Below, in pieces: positions 48,171 to 60,118 of a stretch of 64,000 nucleotides of DNA. Made by a program: the position numbers and the translations under genes. The stretch spans positions 136,090,001 through 136,154,000 of the forward strand of contig JBITNC010000001.1 of NCBI GenBank assembly GCA_050084985.1. Direction: 5' to 3'. The notes beneath the pieces were generated by a model that saw nothing but the letters and a program-made list of their open reading frames with translations, was not told the origin of the DNA and searched no databases. The stretch comes from Nageia nagi. Taxonomy: Eukaryota; Pinophyta. The first letter of the stretch is position 1. Each line of letters starts with the position of its first letter.

Positions 48171-50160
48171 ATCAAAATATTTACTACAAACCATCAAGTA
48201 CAATCATATTATCATAAAATATTAACAAAGAATAATCAAAGGACCAAGGAAATAAGATAAATATTAAATTTATTTTCAACTTCATTTACCTAAGAACAAT
48301 TAAAACTGAGATTGATTCAAAATTGAACTAGATCATATTTGACTAAGCTAAAAATTTGGCTAGCAATTTTTGTTCTATGTCACACAATATCACACAATAT
48401 TCTCAACAAAATATTGCTCAATTTATTTTCTTAAAAGATTAATTGATTCTAGCTTATTCAAAAATTAAATTTAAATTTAGTTTAATTTAATTTTTTTGAA
48501 CTATATTTTTCTTCAATTTTCTAATCCAATTTTGAACCATCAAATTGAATAATCAACTAAGCTCAAACTATGCCAAACTGATCTAAACTGTCAAACTGAT
48601 ATGAATTGCTAAACTGATCTGAATTGCCAAACTAGTCTAAATTAATATAAATTTAAGACTTAACTCTCTCAAATTTGAAATAATCATCTCTATTTTCACT
48701 CTAACATCATGTGTCAATGCATGAAATTTTATACAAAAAGTTATCGAAGAAGTTTGCCTCTTACCTTAGGCAATTTTAAATCATCTAAATATTGATTTCT
48801 TTCACTAAGAGTCTAATATTTATGATTGAATATGATTTGACTTAATTTTTTTTACTGAGTTCAAGCCATACCAATATGACCTAAATTGTTATTCCAAACT
48901 AAATCATATAAAATTGAATCTAAACCAACTCACATTTTTGCTTATACTAAACTAAAAATTGATAAGCTTAATTCCCCCAAATCTTTTTTTTTCATATTTC
49001 TAAAAGCTTATAAAATTTCATCTATCATGGATAACAATTACTTATTATAACCACATAACATTAATCTTATGTATTAATTTAGGCTTAATTGATCTTGACA
49101 AAGAATTTACGATAATCATAACCTAGCAATAAAGATTAAACTTGCCCCTATTCTAATCAACAAGCATAGATCTCAAAAGAATCATCCTAACAATTATTCA
49201 TCTCAAAACTATCATCCATTTCAATAGCAATAGTGTCCATAAACGCATCATAGACTTTTTTCCATTTTGAAATTTTATTGATAATTTTAATAAAAAATTT
49301 GTAATTTTGATCTTTTTGTGATTTTCTCCAAAAATAACTTATGTTCTCTCAAAATCTTGATGTGCATGCTTCAAATAAGTATGCATACTTTTCAATTTAC
49401 TTGGAGATTTCAACCTTGAAAGATTGACTTTTGTCACTTTTGCAACTTCCTAGCAATTTTTTGACAATTTCTTACTCAACTTAAGAATAACTCTAAATCC
49501 TTTGAAATCATGAGAAATAGTCATCAAATCATATGGACATAGCTGATATACTCCTTTCCTAAAGATTTCAATTTCTAATTTTCTTTTGACAAGATTGTCC
49601 CACTTTGTTATCTTCTCATTTTTATGAGAAAAGCAGGATCATATTTTTCCTCAATCACACGTGTGTGAAGTGCTTTCCACCCTTTCACTTATGCATGATT
49701 TGAATGCATGATTCTACTTGTTCAAAATTACCAACATATATGAAAATAATACAAATTTAGCTCCTTATCCATTTTGGTACAAAATGTTTATCTTCCTTTA
49801 TCTTTGACATTCACATGATTTGATACAAGCACAAGTTTGCTTATCTCTTTTGTACATATACCAATTGTTCTTTCATTTATTTATCACTAGTCGTAATGAT
49901 GCAAAAATGACTTAATCTATTTTTCTTTGTTCTTTCACTTTTGCAAGTAAAGTGACCAATATAAACATGCTCTTCCTTAATCTTACGCATCCAACCACTA
50001 TCTTGGCCACCTTATCTCCCTCTTTACATATTTTCATACCTAGACTATTCTACATGATTTTATACCAGCATATATTTGCTCATCCTAAATCATATGGATG
50101 CAAACTACCTTGTGCATCCTTGAAGATGCAAAAACTAACTTCAACCAAATTTCTTCCTCC
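48171..50160. other. Diverged repeat DNA, related to family A interior
   Basis: No coding signal. 49.3-49.7 kb resembles 33.7-34.0 kb in the same direction. At 48545-48650 a word of about 20 bp, aactgatctgaattgccaaa, repeats about four times. Confidence 0.4.
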
Positions 50161-50745
50161 AAAATCTCAAAAATCCCAACAAAATAAACACATGTAAACA
50201 CACCCAAAAAATGATCTTTTGATGCCCTTAATGCTCTTGCATCATTATGTCTAGCTTCAACTGTGTTAGATGGATATTAAGAAAAATTCAATAATTAGGG
50301 TATCATTATAAGCAATTAACATACCAAGGATGAAATGTTAATATTGAATATTATGTTTATTCTCTCTTAGCATATGATAGAAACCTTCATTAGGAAGGAT
50401 TTGTAAATAACAAGCAAATATGAAATGCAAAGCATAACATGTAAGTAAAATTTATGAATTTTCAAAATCTAAAAATTCCCAATAAAACAAACCCACACAA
50501 ACACACGAAAAATAAATTCTTCTAGCCCTCTTAATGCTCTTGCATCATTATGTGCAACTTCAACCATGTTACATGGACATTAAGGAAAAGACAATCATTA
50601 GGGTATCCTATAAGAAATCAAGAGATAAATGATAAGATTTTAATATTGATCAAGATATATATTTTCTCTCAATGTATAGTAGAAACCTTCAACTAAATAG
50701 GATTTATAAATAATAAGCAATCATAAGTAAAAAGGTAAAAGGTAA
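50161..50745. repeat. 303-bp tandem duplication
   Basis: Two units, 50161-50463 and 50464 to about 50745, offset by exactly 303 bp at two checked anchors (aaaatct; ttaatgctcttgcatcatta). Similar along their length (cacaaacacac, attagggtat, tagaaaccttca, aggattt.taaataa). No coding content seen. Confidence 0.88.
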
Positions 50746-51038
50746 ATTATATTAAAGTACACCTGTAGTAGGCCATTACATAGTATGTATGTAATGGCTT
50801 GATAATCGGGACATAGATCGCATCAAGATCAACATATGACCAACTCAACCAACAACCAAATTTTATATCGTATTAAGTTATTATAATAATAAATTAAATG
50901 ATAATTCATAATATTTTTGATCGATTAAAAGATAAAATTCTTCAACCAAATTTATTGTAATAATATAAATTCATTTATAAATCAACCTAAAACTACTAAA
51001 AAATATTATAATTTTTTAATATCTTTTAAAAATTTAAA

Positions 51039-51044
<6 letters not shown>

Positions 51045-51086
<42 letters not shown>
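51045..51086. repeat. (TA)21 microsatellite
   Basis: An uninterrupted run of 42 alternating T and A bases. The surrounding 50.75-51.48 kb is AT-rich with no gene seen. Confidence 0.97.
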
Positions 51087-51090
<4 letters not shown>

Positions 51091-51479
51091 CACATAACAA
51101 TTAATATTAAAATTCTCTTTTTTATTTTTTATATATATATCTATAAATGAATTTCTAATGAATGTTTAAATACTCTAATCATTTAATTGATCCATCAAAT
51201 TACATGTACGCTTTATAAATATTTAAATACTTTAATAATTTAATTGATGAATTAAATTATTTAAAGTATTTAAACACTCATTAAAAATTCAAATCTCATC
51301 CGTACTTTTTTAAATAGTGATATTGAGGATTTGTCTAAACTACCACGTCCGTGATATTGATACTTGATGATGGAATTATAAATTATATTAAAATATAATA
51401 ATGAATGTGATAATCAACAAAAACTTTGATAGAATTCTTTAAAGTATACATATATTTCTTATTTAAATGGAAATATAAG

Positions 51480-52130
51480 TAAGAAAACACAAATCCGCGT
51501 ATGGCAGTATTCCTTAGGAAAGAAAGAGTAAAGAAAGACCAGAGTCAATGAAGAGAGCCCACTGCACGAACAGAGCTTGTCATATCCATACCATGCTTAT
51601 CCCTTCACGCCCTCTGAATTTGTCTTCTTTATTATCTATAATTAAACACCCTCCAACTACGCTGAGCTCATAACAGCCCATCAATCATAATCTCCCAAAA
51701 GCTGAGATGTATTCTACCAACCCTCCAAAGTGGCCCATGGCTGACACGAGTTCTTCCTTTCCTGTTATGGTTGTTTTCACTACCAAGGGCCATGTTCTAG
51801 AAGCAGGATCTTTTGACCCCACACCCATTACTTCCAACAACCCTATCCCCACTGCCCTTTGTCATGCACCTAATACAAATGCTATTGGCCCTTTCAAATG
51901 TAAGTTGGTTAGGTGAAGTTGATAGCACAACCCTATGACATGCTTCTGCCAAGTGGCCTTTCAGTAAAGGTGGATCTGAAAAAAAGGTACCCTATAGTCC
52001 AGAGAGGGGCAAATCATATTAATGGAAGCTTCTATTGCTGGGTGGACCTCTACCAACTTGGACAGTGACAATGGAGGAGGTGATAAGACTTTTGCCTTCC
52101 AATTGAGTTCACAATGTTCAAGGTAAGTCT
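51480..52130 (+). other. Gene-like segment, possible first exon
   Basis: Base composition rises. An ATG at 51707 opens 69 codons (MYSTNPPKWPMADTSSSF start), with a good splice donor, aaatgtaagttgg, near 51900 before the stop. A second stretch in another frame is open for about 50 codons (VKLIAQPYDMLLPSGLSV, then GSFYCWVDLYQLGQ) at 51915-52068, and another donor, ttcaaggtaagtc, is near 52120. This could be a host gene start, a gene fragment or chance. I recognise no family. Confidence 0.3.
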
Positions 52131-52389
52131 TTTCTTATGTGATGTGTGTGAAAATTTTGTTGAAAAATCTAGAAAAGGTGATTTTCGTGATAGCCGTCTG
52201 AATTTTAATTGAATTCAAAATCTTCAAGGTAAATCTTTGTTCGAAAAAATAATAAAAGGCAATCCCCTGAAAATCAAATAGGAAATAAACCCACAAACAC
52301 AACAATAAAGACAATAAAGGAGGTAGTAGAATTATGCAAGGCAATTCTGAATAAGTCTTTCAACCTTTACATGATGAGTGTAAAAATCT

Positions 52390-53110
52390 TGTTTGAGTGA
52401 CGATAATCTCGAAAATGAATAAATTATTAGGCCCACAAACAGAAGGGATCAGTTTCTATTATTCCAACCAAACAGTCAACTTCCACCAACTAAATCTTGC
52501 CCTCCACAAACAACACTTGCAGGTCTCACTCGTCACGCCCCCTCCTGACTTGCCGTCCAAACAAAAATCATTCAAAGCAAAGAAAAAACAATTCTTCTTT
52601 AAAAGCTTCCCACAACTCAATAATAATTGTCGGGGCAAGCGATCGTTGCTACCAAACTTGGGCTAATATGCTCTTCTGCTTTCCTCGTCTTGCCTGAACC
52701 TGAACATTGCTGTCGAGGTTGGTAAGATTTTACACCCTCCATAATTATTATTGTCTGGATGGCATTTACGTGGAGGATCTGACGATATCTTTGCATTTTC
52801 CAATGACTATTGGATGAAGGGCGGTGCTGGGCCCTGCAATTGATGAAGTTGGTGGAAGAGGTTGTTCCACTACAACACCACCGACATGGTTGTACGGCAT
52901 TGTTATCCTCCTCCACCAAAACTTGGCCTCCTACGGACGTTAACACACTTAAATGGGTGGTGTAAAGGTGGAGGAAGGGAAGGCCAGCCGAGCTCAGCCC
53001 AACAACCACCACCATCACCACTTGGTTTGTACGAGAATGGGATTATTTTTATTCCTCATTGTGAGGTTACATCACATGTTGTTAACAGTTGGTTGTTAAC
53101 AGTTTGAATA
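52390..53110. other. Second GC-richer segment, unidentified
   Basis: Open frames exist on both strands (plus 52397-52666, minus 53021-52617, plus 52862-53107), none with recognisable domains, and they contradict each other. Possibly more of the gene-like region to its left. Confidence 0.3.
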
Positions 53111-55082
53111 GAAGATGTATTATGAATATGGTTTTGAATATATAATTGGGAAGTAGAAATCCTCGAAATGTTGGAATCAAGAACATTGTAATGATTTATT
53201 ATTTTGAAGTTTTGATGGTTATATAAGAAAACAACATAATGTTATGACAATTTATGTAGTACAAATGTTGGAATAAAGATCGTTGTAATATTTTAAGTTT
53301 TAATGGTTACATCAAAAAAACAATATAATATTATGATAATTTATATTATGTTGTCATGGTTAGTTGCAAGTTGAGTGATATTGTGATTATTTATTTCATA
53401 GTTTGTTGAGATTTAGTGATTTGTAGATAAAAAGATAAATTATATTACATGTATTATAATATTTATTGACAAGTTAATAAGAATGATAAAATTATAAATA
53501 CGAAGAAAAAGAATTCTATATAAGTTATTAATTATTTCTTCATGTACTTTGCATTTAAATAAGATATTTTCATATAATTTAATTACGTAGAAGGAATTTA
53601 AATTATATACATTTCTTTCAAAGTTGGCAAATAATCAAACAAACAAAGTTAGTCAATTTTTTTTGTTGTTAAATAAATCATATTTTAATATTATATATCT
53701 CATTTTTTTTAATGATAGAGTTTTAAATAAATAAAAACTAAATCATACAAACATGTATGGGTGAAGAAAATCACACCTCGGACATTTAGCATGGCAAACA
53801 ACGCTGATAAGTGGGAATTGATAAAAAAAAATACTTGCCACCCATGTGGCATTTCACAACATCACCAACATAACTATTTAAACATTAAAAAAAGACATTC
53901 CAACTTCACCACTACCGGTAACCAATATCTCTTTTTTTCTCTTTCATATCTCTTAAACTTCATTTATTTGAACATGTACATAGTAGAAAGTAATTATTAA
54001 ATCATGAAAGAATGTTGAATTTTGGACCGAATATATTAAGGTTACATTTGAAGTATATTTTTCCTACCAGTTAGTGTAGATATAAAATTAATACTACAAA
54101 CTAGGTTATTTTCAAATTTAATAATAATAATAATAATAATAAATATATATAAAAATATATCTTTGTATTATTTATCAAGAAACCAAGAGATTAAATGTTT
54201 GTATTGATATTGAGAATATATTGTATATCTCAATACATGGTGGTAAGATACTTTAATCTATCTACAAAAATCATAAGTTTTACATGACATCTTCTATTAT
54301 ATATGCAATTATAAGACTTATTAAATTGAATATCCTATTATATTCCCAATTTAACGTGCTTATTTTTTTGTTGATAAAGTCTAGTCCTTGTTTATCGATC
54401 AAGGTGAACTTCTTTTCTAGCTTAAAAGGTTCCAAACCTTTGAAATATATGCTTAGTGATTTATTAAGAAAATGAAATATTACACATATATAGTTCACTG
54501 GTGGAACTAGATTACAAAGACTATTGTTCGAGAATAATATTCTCAAGTATAATAAATTATCAATGAAATATACTACCAAACAATTTATAATCCATATGAA
54601 TATAATAACAAACCACTAAACTACATACCTATATGTTCCAAATGATTACAACAATAATTCACATGATGTATATTGGTCAAACAAGCTAAGAAAGTGCTAA
54701 AACACACTAAAATAAGAAAAACACTAAAAATATTGATGAAACACATTCATTCTGACGAAAGGTGCCCACGTTTGAGAAACTCTCCCATATTCTAGAAGTG
54801 AAATGTGTTGGGTACAAAACCAACATGTGTTTCTTGATGAAACGCCTTGACTTATTATGTTTTATCAATAACTCAAATAAAGTGTTGAAAATAAGTGAAT
54901 TGTGTGATCAACTCAGTTCAATTCCCAATGTACTCTCGCTTGATCTTGAGTGGGCTCACCAATGAGTTCCTTAGCTTCAAAAATTAAGCCTTGATAACCC
55001 CTTTTATAAAAATATCAACAATGTTTCAAAGGATGTTACAATGTATTAGCTCAATGATATTTTTCTCCATCATATCCCTGAT
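53111..55082. other. AT-rich DNA without recognised genes
   Basis: Contains an (AAT) run at about 54119-54143. A 67-codon open stretch at 54762-54965 (FEKLSHILEV start, ending LSLDLEWAHQ) has no recognised family. Nothing else supported. Confidence 0.5.
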
Positions 55083-55792
55083 GTATTAGAGGAATTAATT
55101 AAAATACACCTTTTAGGTGTTTGAAATGAATTATATATTTAAGTGATTTAATGCTCCTTTTATTATGCACACTCACTACCTTTGTGTTTTATGATAACAA
55201 GTTGATTCGAAGATAATCCCAAGGAGGATCCTTGGAATTAGACCTACAATCTATAAAGGTGGAAGGGTTGTGCATGAGAAATCATGACATGATTTGAAAT
55301 CCTTGATAGGTGGTAAATATATTGAGTCTATTGATTGATGTTTCTTAATTACACCAATCATATATGGATTTTATTATACTCTGAATATTGCATTCTTATG
55401 ATCTTTCAATTCATCATGTTTAAGTATCCTAGCTTGGAAGAGGGTCCATTAAAGATGACTGAAGATTTTGATGATGAATATAAGATAAGTCAAGCGATGG
55501 TGGTCCATGGAGGATAGGATTAGTGGTCCCATTTATAGGAATGGTTCATCATTGATCTCTTTGAGTTGGTTGTGAGCTACGATCTTCACGATAGGTAAAA
55601 TAACAAGTTTGTAAGTTCATTTACCTCTAGGTTTAATAGGTTAAGGTTAATTAAACAGCTTTGATCATTATCATCTTTCATATTGAATTTCTCTATTCAA
55701 TATTAGGACTATGATATTTCTGAATTTTGCTTTTATTGGTTGTAATTCAATATACTTAATAACCATAATAAATTATTATTCTAATTATAACA
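55083..55792 (+). repeat. Family C LTR, copy 2
   Basis: About 710 bp ending TATAACA. Words shared with the copies at 16.9-18.4 and 39.8/46.2 kb include ccttgataggtgg, the aggatccttgg block and aaataacaagt.tgtaagttcatt. Left edge approximate. Confidence 0.75.
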
Positions 55793-55793
55793 A

Positions 55794-55808
55794 TTGGTGA
55801 ACTCAACT
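55794..55808 (+). promoter_or_regulatory. Family C primer-binding site, copy 2
   Basis: TTGGTGAACTCAACT, one base after the LTR; same as copy 1 on the minus strand. Confidence 0.75.
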
Positions 55809-55901
55809 TTTTCTTCGATACACCACTTTTTCTTTTGATTCATTAGTTGTGCTAAAAACCCTAGGTTTTTAGATATAACTAATATAGTATTTTCAAGTAT
55901 T

Positions 55902-57300
55902 TTGGACATGGAATTTGTTAAATTTCTTGCCATGGTAAATAACTTTGATGATGGTACTAAGGCTGATTTGTGGAAGATGCTTTATGGTGATGATGATAAA
56001 AGTGATGTATCTAATGTTGGTGGAAACAATAAGTTAATTAGAGTTTACACTTCTAGATCTAGGTATTCAAATCCCTTGTGTGGTGATATCTGTACTGCAC
56101 AAGCACTTAATATCCAAGTAGAGCCCATTCTTGAATCATGTCAAGGTGAAGGAGTTCCCATGGCTTATATCAATGCTTTTGAGATCAAGTTTGAGTTAAA
56201 ATTTAGTGTGAATGATAATTTGATGGCAAAATATTTTTTAACTACACTAAGGAGTGATGCCCTCAATTGGTACTTTTCTCTTCCCTCCAAATTAATTATG
56301 TGGTATGCATAACTTGTATCTAAATTCTATATGCATTTTAAGTATAGTGCTCCTAGATGAATTATTATTTTTGATTCGATAAATACTAGACAAGGTTCAA
56401 ATGAGAGGTTTGATAAGTTTTCATAAATATTTCAAAAACTTTGGAGTATGATCCATACTCCTTTATCATAATCATATGTTAAGTCTATGTTTGTTAACAA
56501 CATTCATCCTAAGTTAAATTTCATAGCTATGGATTATATGATCCTTCCCTCTATTAAGATTTATGTATAGATTAGTTCAAAAAGAGAAATGCATGGTTGA
56601 AATGGGAAAATTAAAGTATGAAAATTTTTCCAATGAGACAAGGAGGGGAGGTTATTAGAAAAAGAAAGAGAAAATAAGTTCATGCTATTGAAGAGCCAAA
56701 ATATAAGGAGCAACAAAAGGGTTAAGCTAAATAAAAGATGAAAGATTCCATAAGGTTTCCTTTAGGTCCTTTGGTAATGTTCTAGGATTGCTTGAATAAA
56801 TTTTTCTACATACATAATTGGGACTTGATGATGAAAAGCCCAACTAGTACAATGAGGAATCCTTTTGTCATTATCATAAGGTAAAAGGATATGAGACTAA
56901 TGCTTGCATGCTTTTGGGGAAAGAATTGAAGAAATTTCTTGATGTTGGTAGGATCTAGTATGAAATGTATATGATTGAGTTTGAGGATGTTGAATCCCTA
57001 ATATCTAATATCATTTTTGATGAGGAACAATGCACCACTGATCAACGTGGGAGGCCTAGAAGACACATTCACCTAATGATGGACAAAAGAAAGGAGGTTC
57101 CTTGTGATTCACTTAGGCAACAACTATTGGATTAGCTAAAGGTAACACATGCTAAGATAAGTATCTTTGATGTTTTAAAATTTTTTATAGATCATAGGGA
57201 AGCATTATTTGATACGTCAAAGAAAACTAAGGTATATGCATGTTGATATTCTTTTGCTAAATTTACTAAGTTAGTAGCTAATCTTGAAATAGATCTTACT
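55902..57300 (+). pseudogene. Family C gag
   Basis: Open for 136 codons from ATG 55902. After an acidic start comes the gag core: PMAYINAFEIKFELK, then LRSDALNWYFSLP, which matches the L.g.A..Wf..Lp landmark of Gypsy gag. After stops, 56.38-56.50 kb reads NTRQGSNERFDKFS and about 56.83-57.25 kb reads NWYNEE, CHYHKVKGYETNACMLLGK, LRQQLLD and LKVTHAKISIFDVLKFF. The knuckle keeps Cys-x2-His and the last Cys, with the second His changed to Tyr. Gag forms the particle and binds element RNA. Confidence 0.75.
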
Positions 57301-57379
57301 TATAATATGATTTATTTTCAAGATAGTGAATTTCTTATTAAAGATGTTATTAAAATAATTTAGGCTTTTATATTTATGT

Positions 57380-57900
57380 AAAAAATGATGGCATTCATGT
57401 TAATAAAATATTGCTAGATATAGGTTCAAATATGAATGGTTGTTGCATTTATTTATTGCAAAAAATATTTTTCATCCATTTATGAAAATGTGAAGATATG
57501 AAGATAATTACTATTAGTATTAAGGGCTTTGATAATACATAAAAGGAATGTATTAGTTATGTTTACATGCCTATTGAATTAGGAGGAAAATCTATTAATA
57601 AAATTTTCATGTATTTCAAGAAAAATTATCTTATAATTTGTTACTTGGTAGACCATGGATCCATAAGCTTAGGTAAGTTACATCCACACTCCATAGGGTG
57701 GTAAAATTCATGTATAAAGGTGAGATATTTGCAATTCATGTTGAAGAAAATACCACAAATTTATGTCAAGTAGCCAAAAATTTTAGATTCTTTTATGATC
57801 TGATTAATGATGCAGAGGGTATGGTAAAATCTTCTCAAGAGGTAGGTCCACAAAAGGTTGGTATGGGAACATACAAAATTCCTGACTTAGATATTTAGTA
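57380..57900 (+). pseudogene. Family C aspartic protease
   Basis: LLDIGSNMNGC near 57410-57440 stands where l.DtGSs.N is expected; the catalytic Asp is kept. Later MPIELGGKSINKIF and SYNLLLGRPWIHKLR near 57635-57665, then STLHRVVKFMYKGE, match the YN.llGRpWi...ga..StlH..lkf end typical of Tat/Athila-type protease. Processes Gag-Pol in active relatives. Confidence 0.8.
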
Positions 57901-58183
57901 GAGCTTCAAGGAGTTAGGCCAACCCTTTTTTGTTCTTTATATTAAGAAATAATACTTAGAGGTGGATGATTCCAAGTAGTAGAGCTTTGCCATTGAATAT
58001 CATATTCTTGATGTTAGTATCTTGTATCAAGAGGAATAGAAAAAATCATCATCAATTCCTATACATGAAAGTTTTATTCTTGAATATTCTTAGCAAGGTG
58101 CATGTAAAAGTCAGGTAACTATGCATTTGAATAACTTTGAATATGATTTTTCTCCTAAATATTTGCAAAAATGTAAAGATGAT

Positions 58184-58228
58184 GGTAAAGGGTTAGGTAC
58201 TAATGAGCAAGGTATTATCGATCCCATT
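58184..58228 (+). pseudogene. Family C G-patch motif
   Basis: GKGLGTNEQGIIDPI, matching the minus copy at 14512-14556. A glycine-rich RNA-binding module between protease and RT. Confidence 0.65.
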
Positions 58229-58989
58229 TCGAATGATAGCCATCATAAGAGAAACTCCAAAATTTGATTTGAATAATCCAAACCTACGGTGGATCCTTTC
58301 ACATCCATTTTTTAAAATATTGAGAAGCATGATCAAAGTGATGAACTCCTTTTATTTGATGAATGGATGAGATGCAACATAATTCATGGTCCCAATGAAG
58401 AGTTGCAAGCATATTATGTAGATTTGTTCTTGCCACCAAATGCTCCTATTAAAGTAGATATTTTTAAAAAAATGATGATACAATTCTAGAGATGATGGGA
58501 GCTAGGAGAAAGTTCCCAAAGTCCACTGAAAAGATATTTATCATGTTGATATTACATAATTAGGCTTATTTTGGAGAAGAAGTTTTCTAGGATGATAAGG
58601 ATATTGTACATTCCCCCTACTCCTATGAACCTTTCCCTTTTAGTTTTCCTAAATTAGGAGTTGGTTTAGGTAGTTAGGAGAATGAGGGGTACATTTTTAT
58701 ATTCCTTTTGGAGCAATGTTGCCTAGCATCTAGTGGTGCCACTCTGTTATTAGGAATTTTGGGTAAATGAGTTTGAATGCAAGATTGGGGGCATTATCAA
58801 TCCCTCCTTAACTCAATGATTAAATATCCAATTAAGTGAAGCAACAATGTATTTTAATATTGGTACCAAAAAGGATGCAAAGTTGATCAAGGTAGGAGCT
58901 TGGTTAACTTTGGAAAAGAGAGAAAGGTACTTCCTACTATTGATTGAATTTTTTGATATTTTTGGTTGAGTCTCTTCTAATATGCCTAG

Positions 58990-59890
58990 TTTAGATCCTA
59001 ATTTTAGTTGTAAATGATGGTGCAAAGCTTGTATAACAAAAACCTAGAAATATGTATATTAAAGTGGCTTTGGTAATTAAAAAAGAAATAGAAAAATATC
59101 TTTTTGCTAATTTTATTATTCCTATTGATTATTCTCCTTGTATTTCTATCATTGTTCCTACAACTAAGCCTAATTGTGAGATAAGATGTACATATTTTAG
59201 AGCTATCAACAAGGCATGCCCAAAAGATATCTTTCCTCTTCCTAACATTGATATGATTTTAGATTCTAACATAGACCATGAGATTTTATCTTTCATGGAT
59301 GGATTTTTTGGTTACAACCAAATAAGGATTAATAAAGAGGATCAACATAAGAAAACTTTTGTCACTCCTTGGGGCACAATTTGTTGGGTGGCCATGCTTT
59401 TTGGATTGAAGAATGTGGGGGCTACTTATCAAAGAGCTATAGTTAGTATGTTCCATGATATGATTCATGATAAGATTAAGGTTTATGTTGATGATATTCT
59501 TGCTAAATGTAGAGAAAAATATGATCATTATTTTTATTTAAGAAAAATATTTCAAAGAATGAGAGAATATAAGTTGAAATTAAAATTTCAAAAATGTGTA
59601 TTTGGAGTTTCTTCTAGTAAATTGCTTTGATTTATCATTTCAAAAAGAGGAATTGATGTAGATCCTAAGAAAGTTACATCCATTATTGATATGCCTCCAC
59701 CATGAAATTTGAAGGATATAAAAAGTATTCAAGGTAAAATTCAAGCAGTAAGAAGATTTATTGATTAATTAGCTGATATGACTACTCCATCTTCTCATTT
59801 GATAAAGAAAGATGAAAATTATATATGGGATTCAAAGTGTCAAAAAGCTTTTGACAACATAGAGATATCTTTTTAATTCCCTAGTTTGGG
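58990..59890 (+). pseudogene. Family C reverse transcriptase
   Basis: Open from 59052 to 59630 (192 codons). Landmarks in order: AINKACPKDIFPLPNIDMI, LSFMDGFFGYNQI, KTFVTPWGTICWV, FGLKNVGATYQRA and KVYVDDILAK, the catalytic YVDD box intact, then LKFQKCVFGVSS. Beyond a stop, ISKRGIDVDPKK and the connection block continue to about 59890. The PLPNIDM and GATYQRA words are typical of Tat-like Gypsy. Polymerase box intact but the gene is broken elsewhere. Confidence 0.9.
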
Positions 59891-60118
59891 CTCCTTTCGA
59901 TTCAAAAAAGAATTCATTGCTTTATGTTTTGGCTACAATAAGTACATTGAGGGTAATGCTTTCTCAAAAAGATAATGAAGGTAAAGAAAGAGCCATTTAT
60001 TACATTAGAAAAACTTTGATTGATTATGAAACAAGATACATCCCTATTAAGAAGATATATTCTTATATTATTTTTGTTATAGAAAAACTTAAACATTATA
60101 TGCTTGGAAATACTACAA
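59880..60118 (+). pseudogene. Family C RNase H, truncated
   Basis: SLLYVLATISTLRVMLSQKD, ERAIYYIRKTLIDYETRY and IEKLKHYMLGNTT are the family's YLa.s....s.vL, yYiSktL...EtrY and klrhYm blocks. Cut off by the next element right after this. Confidence 0.82.

Larger units (their letters stand above)
55083..60118 (+). mobile_element. Family C Tat-like Gypsy, copy 2 (most complete), 3' end lost
   Basis: LTR, primer site, gag, protease, G-patch, RT and RNase H in plus order; it breaks off inside RNase H near 60118, where SIRE-like Copia DNA begins. Frames are broken, but RT has a 192-codon open run, so this copy is less decayed than the one at 14-18 kb. Confidence 0.85.

Noticed and set aside
52617-53021. 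134-codon minus open frame
   Set aside because: Overlaps plus-strand frames of equal quality, has no recognisable domain and biased composition; direction cannot be decided, so not called as CDS.
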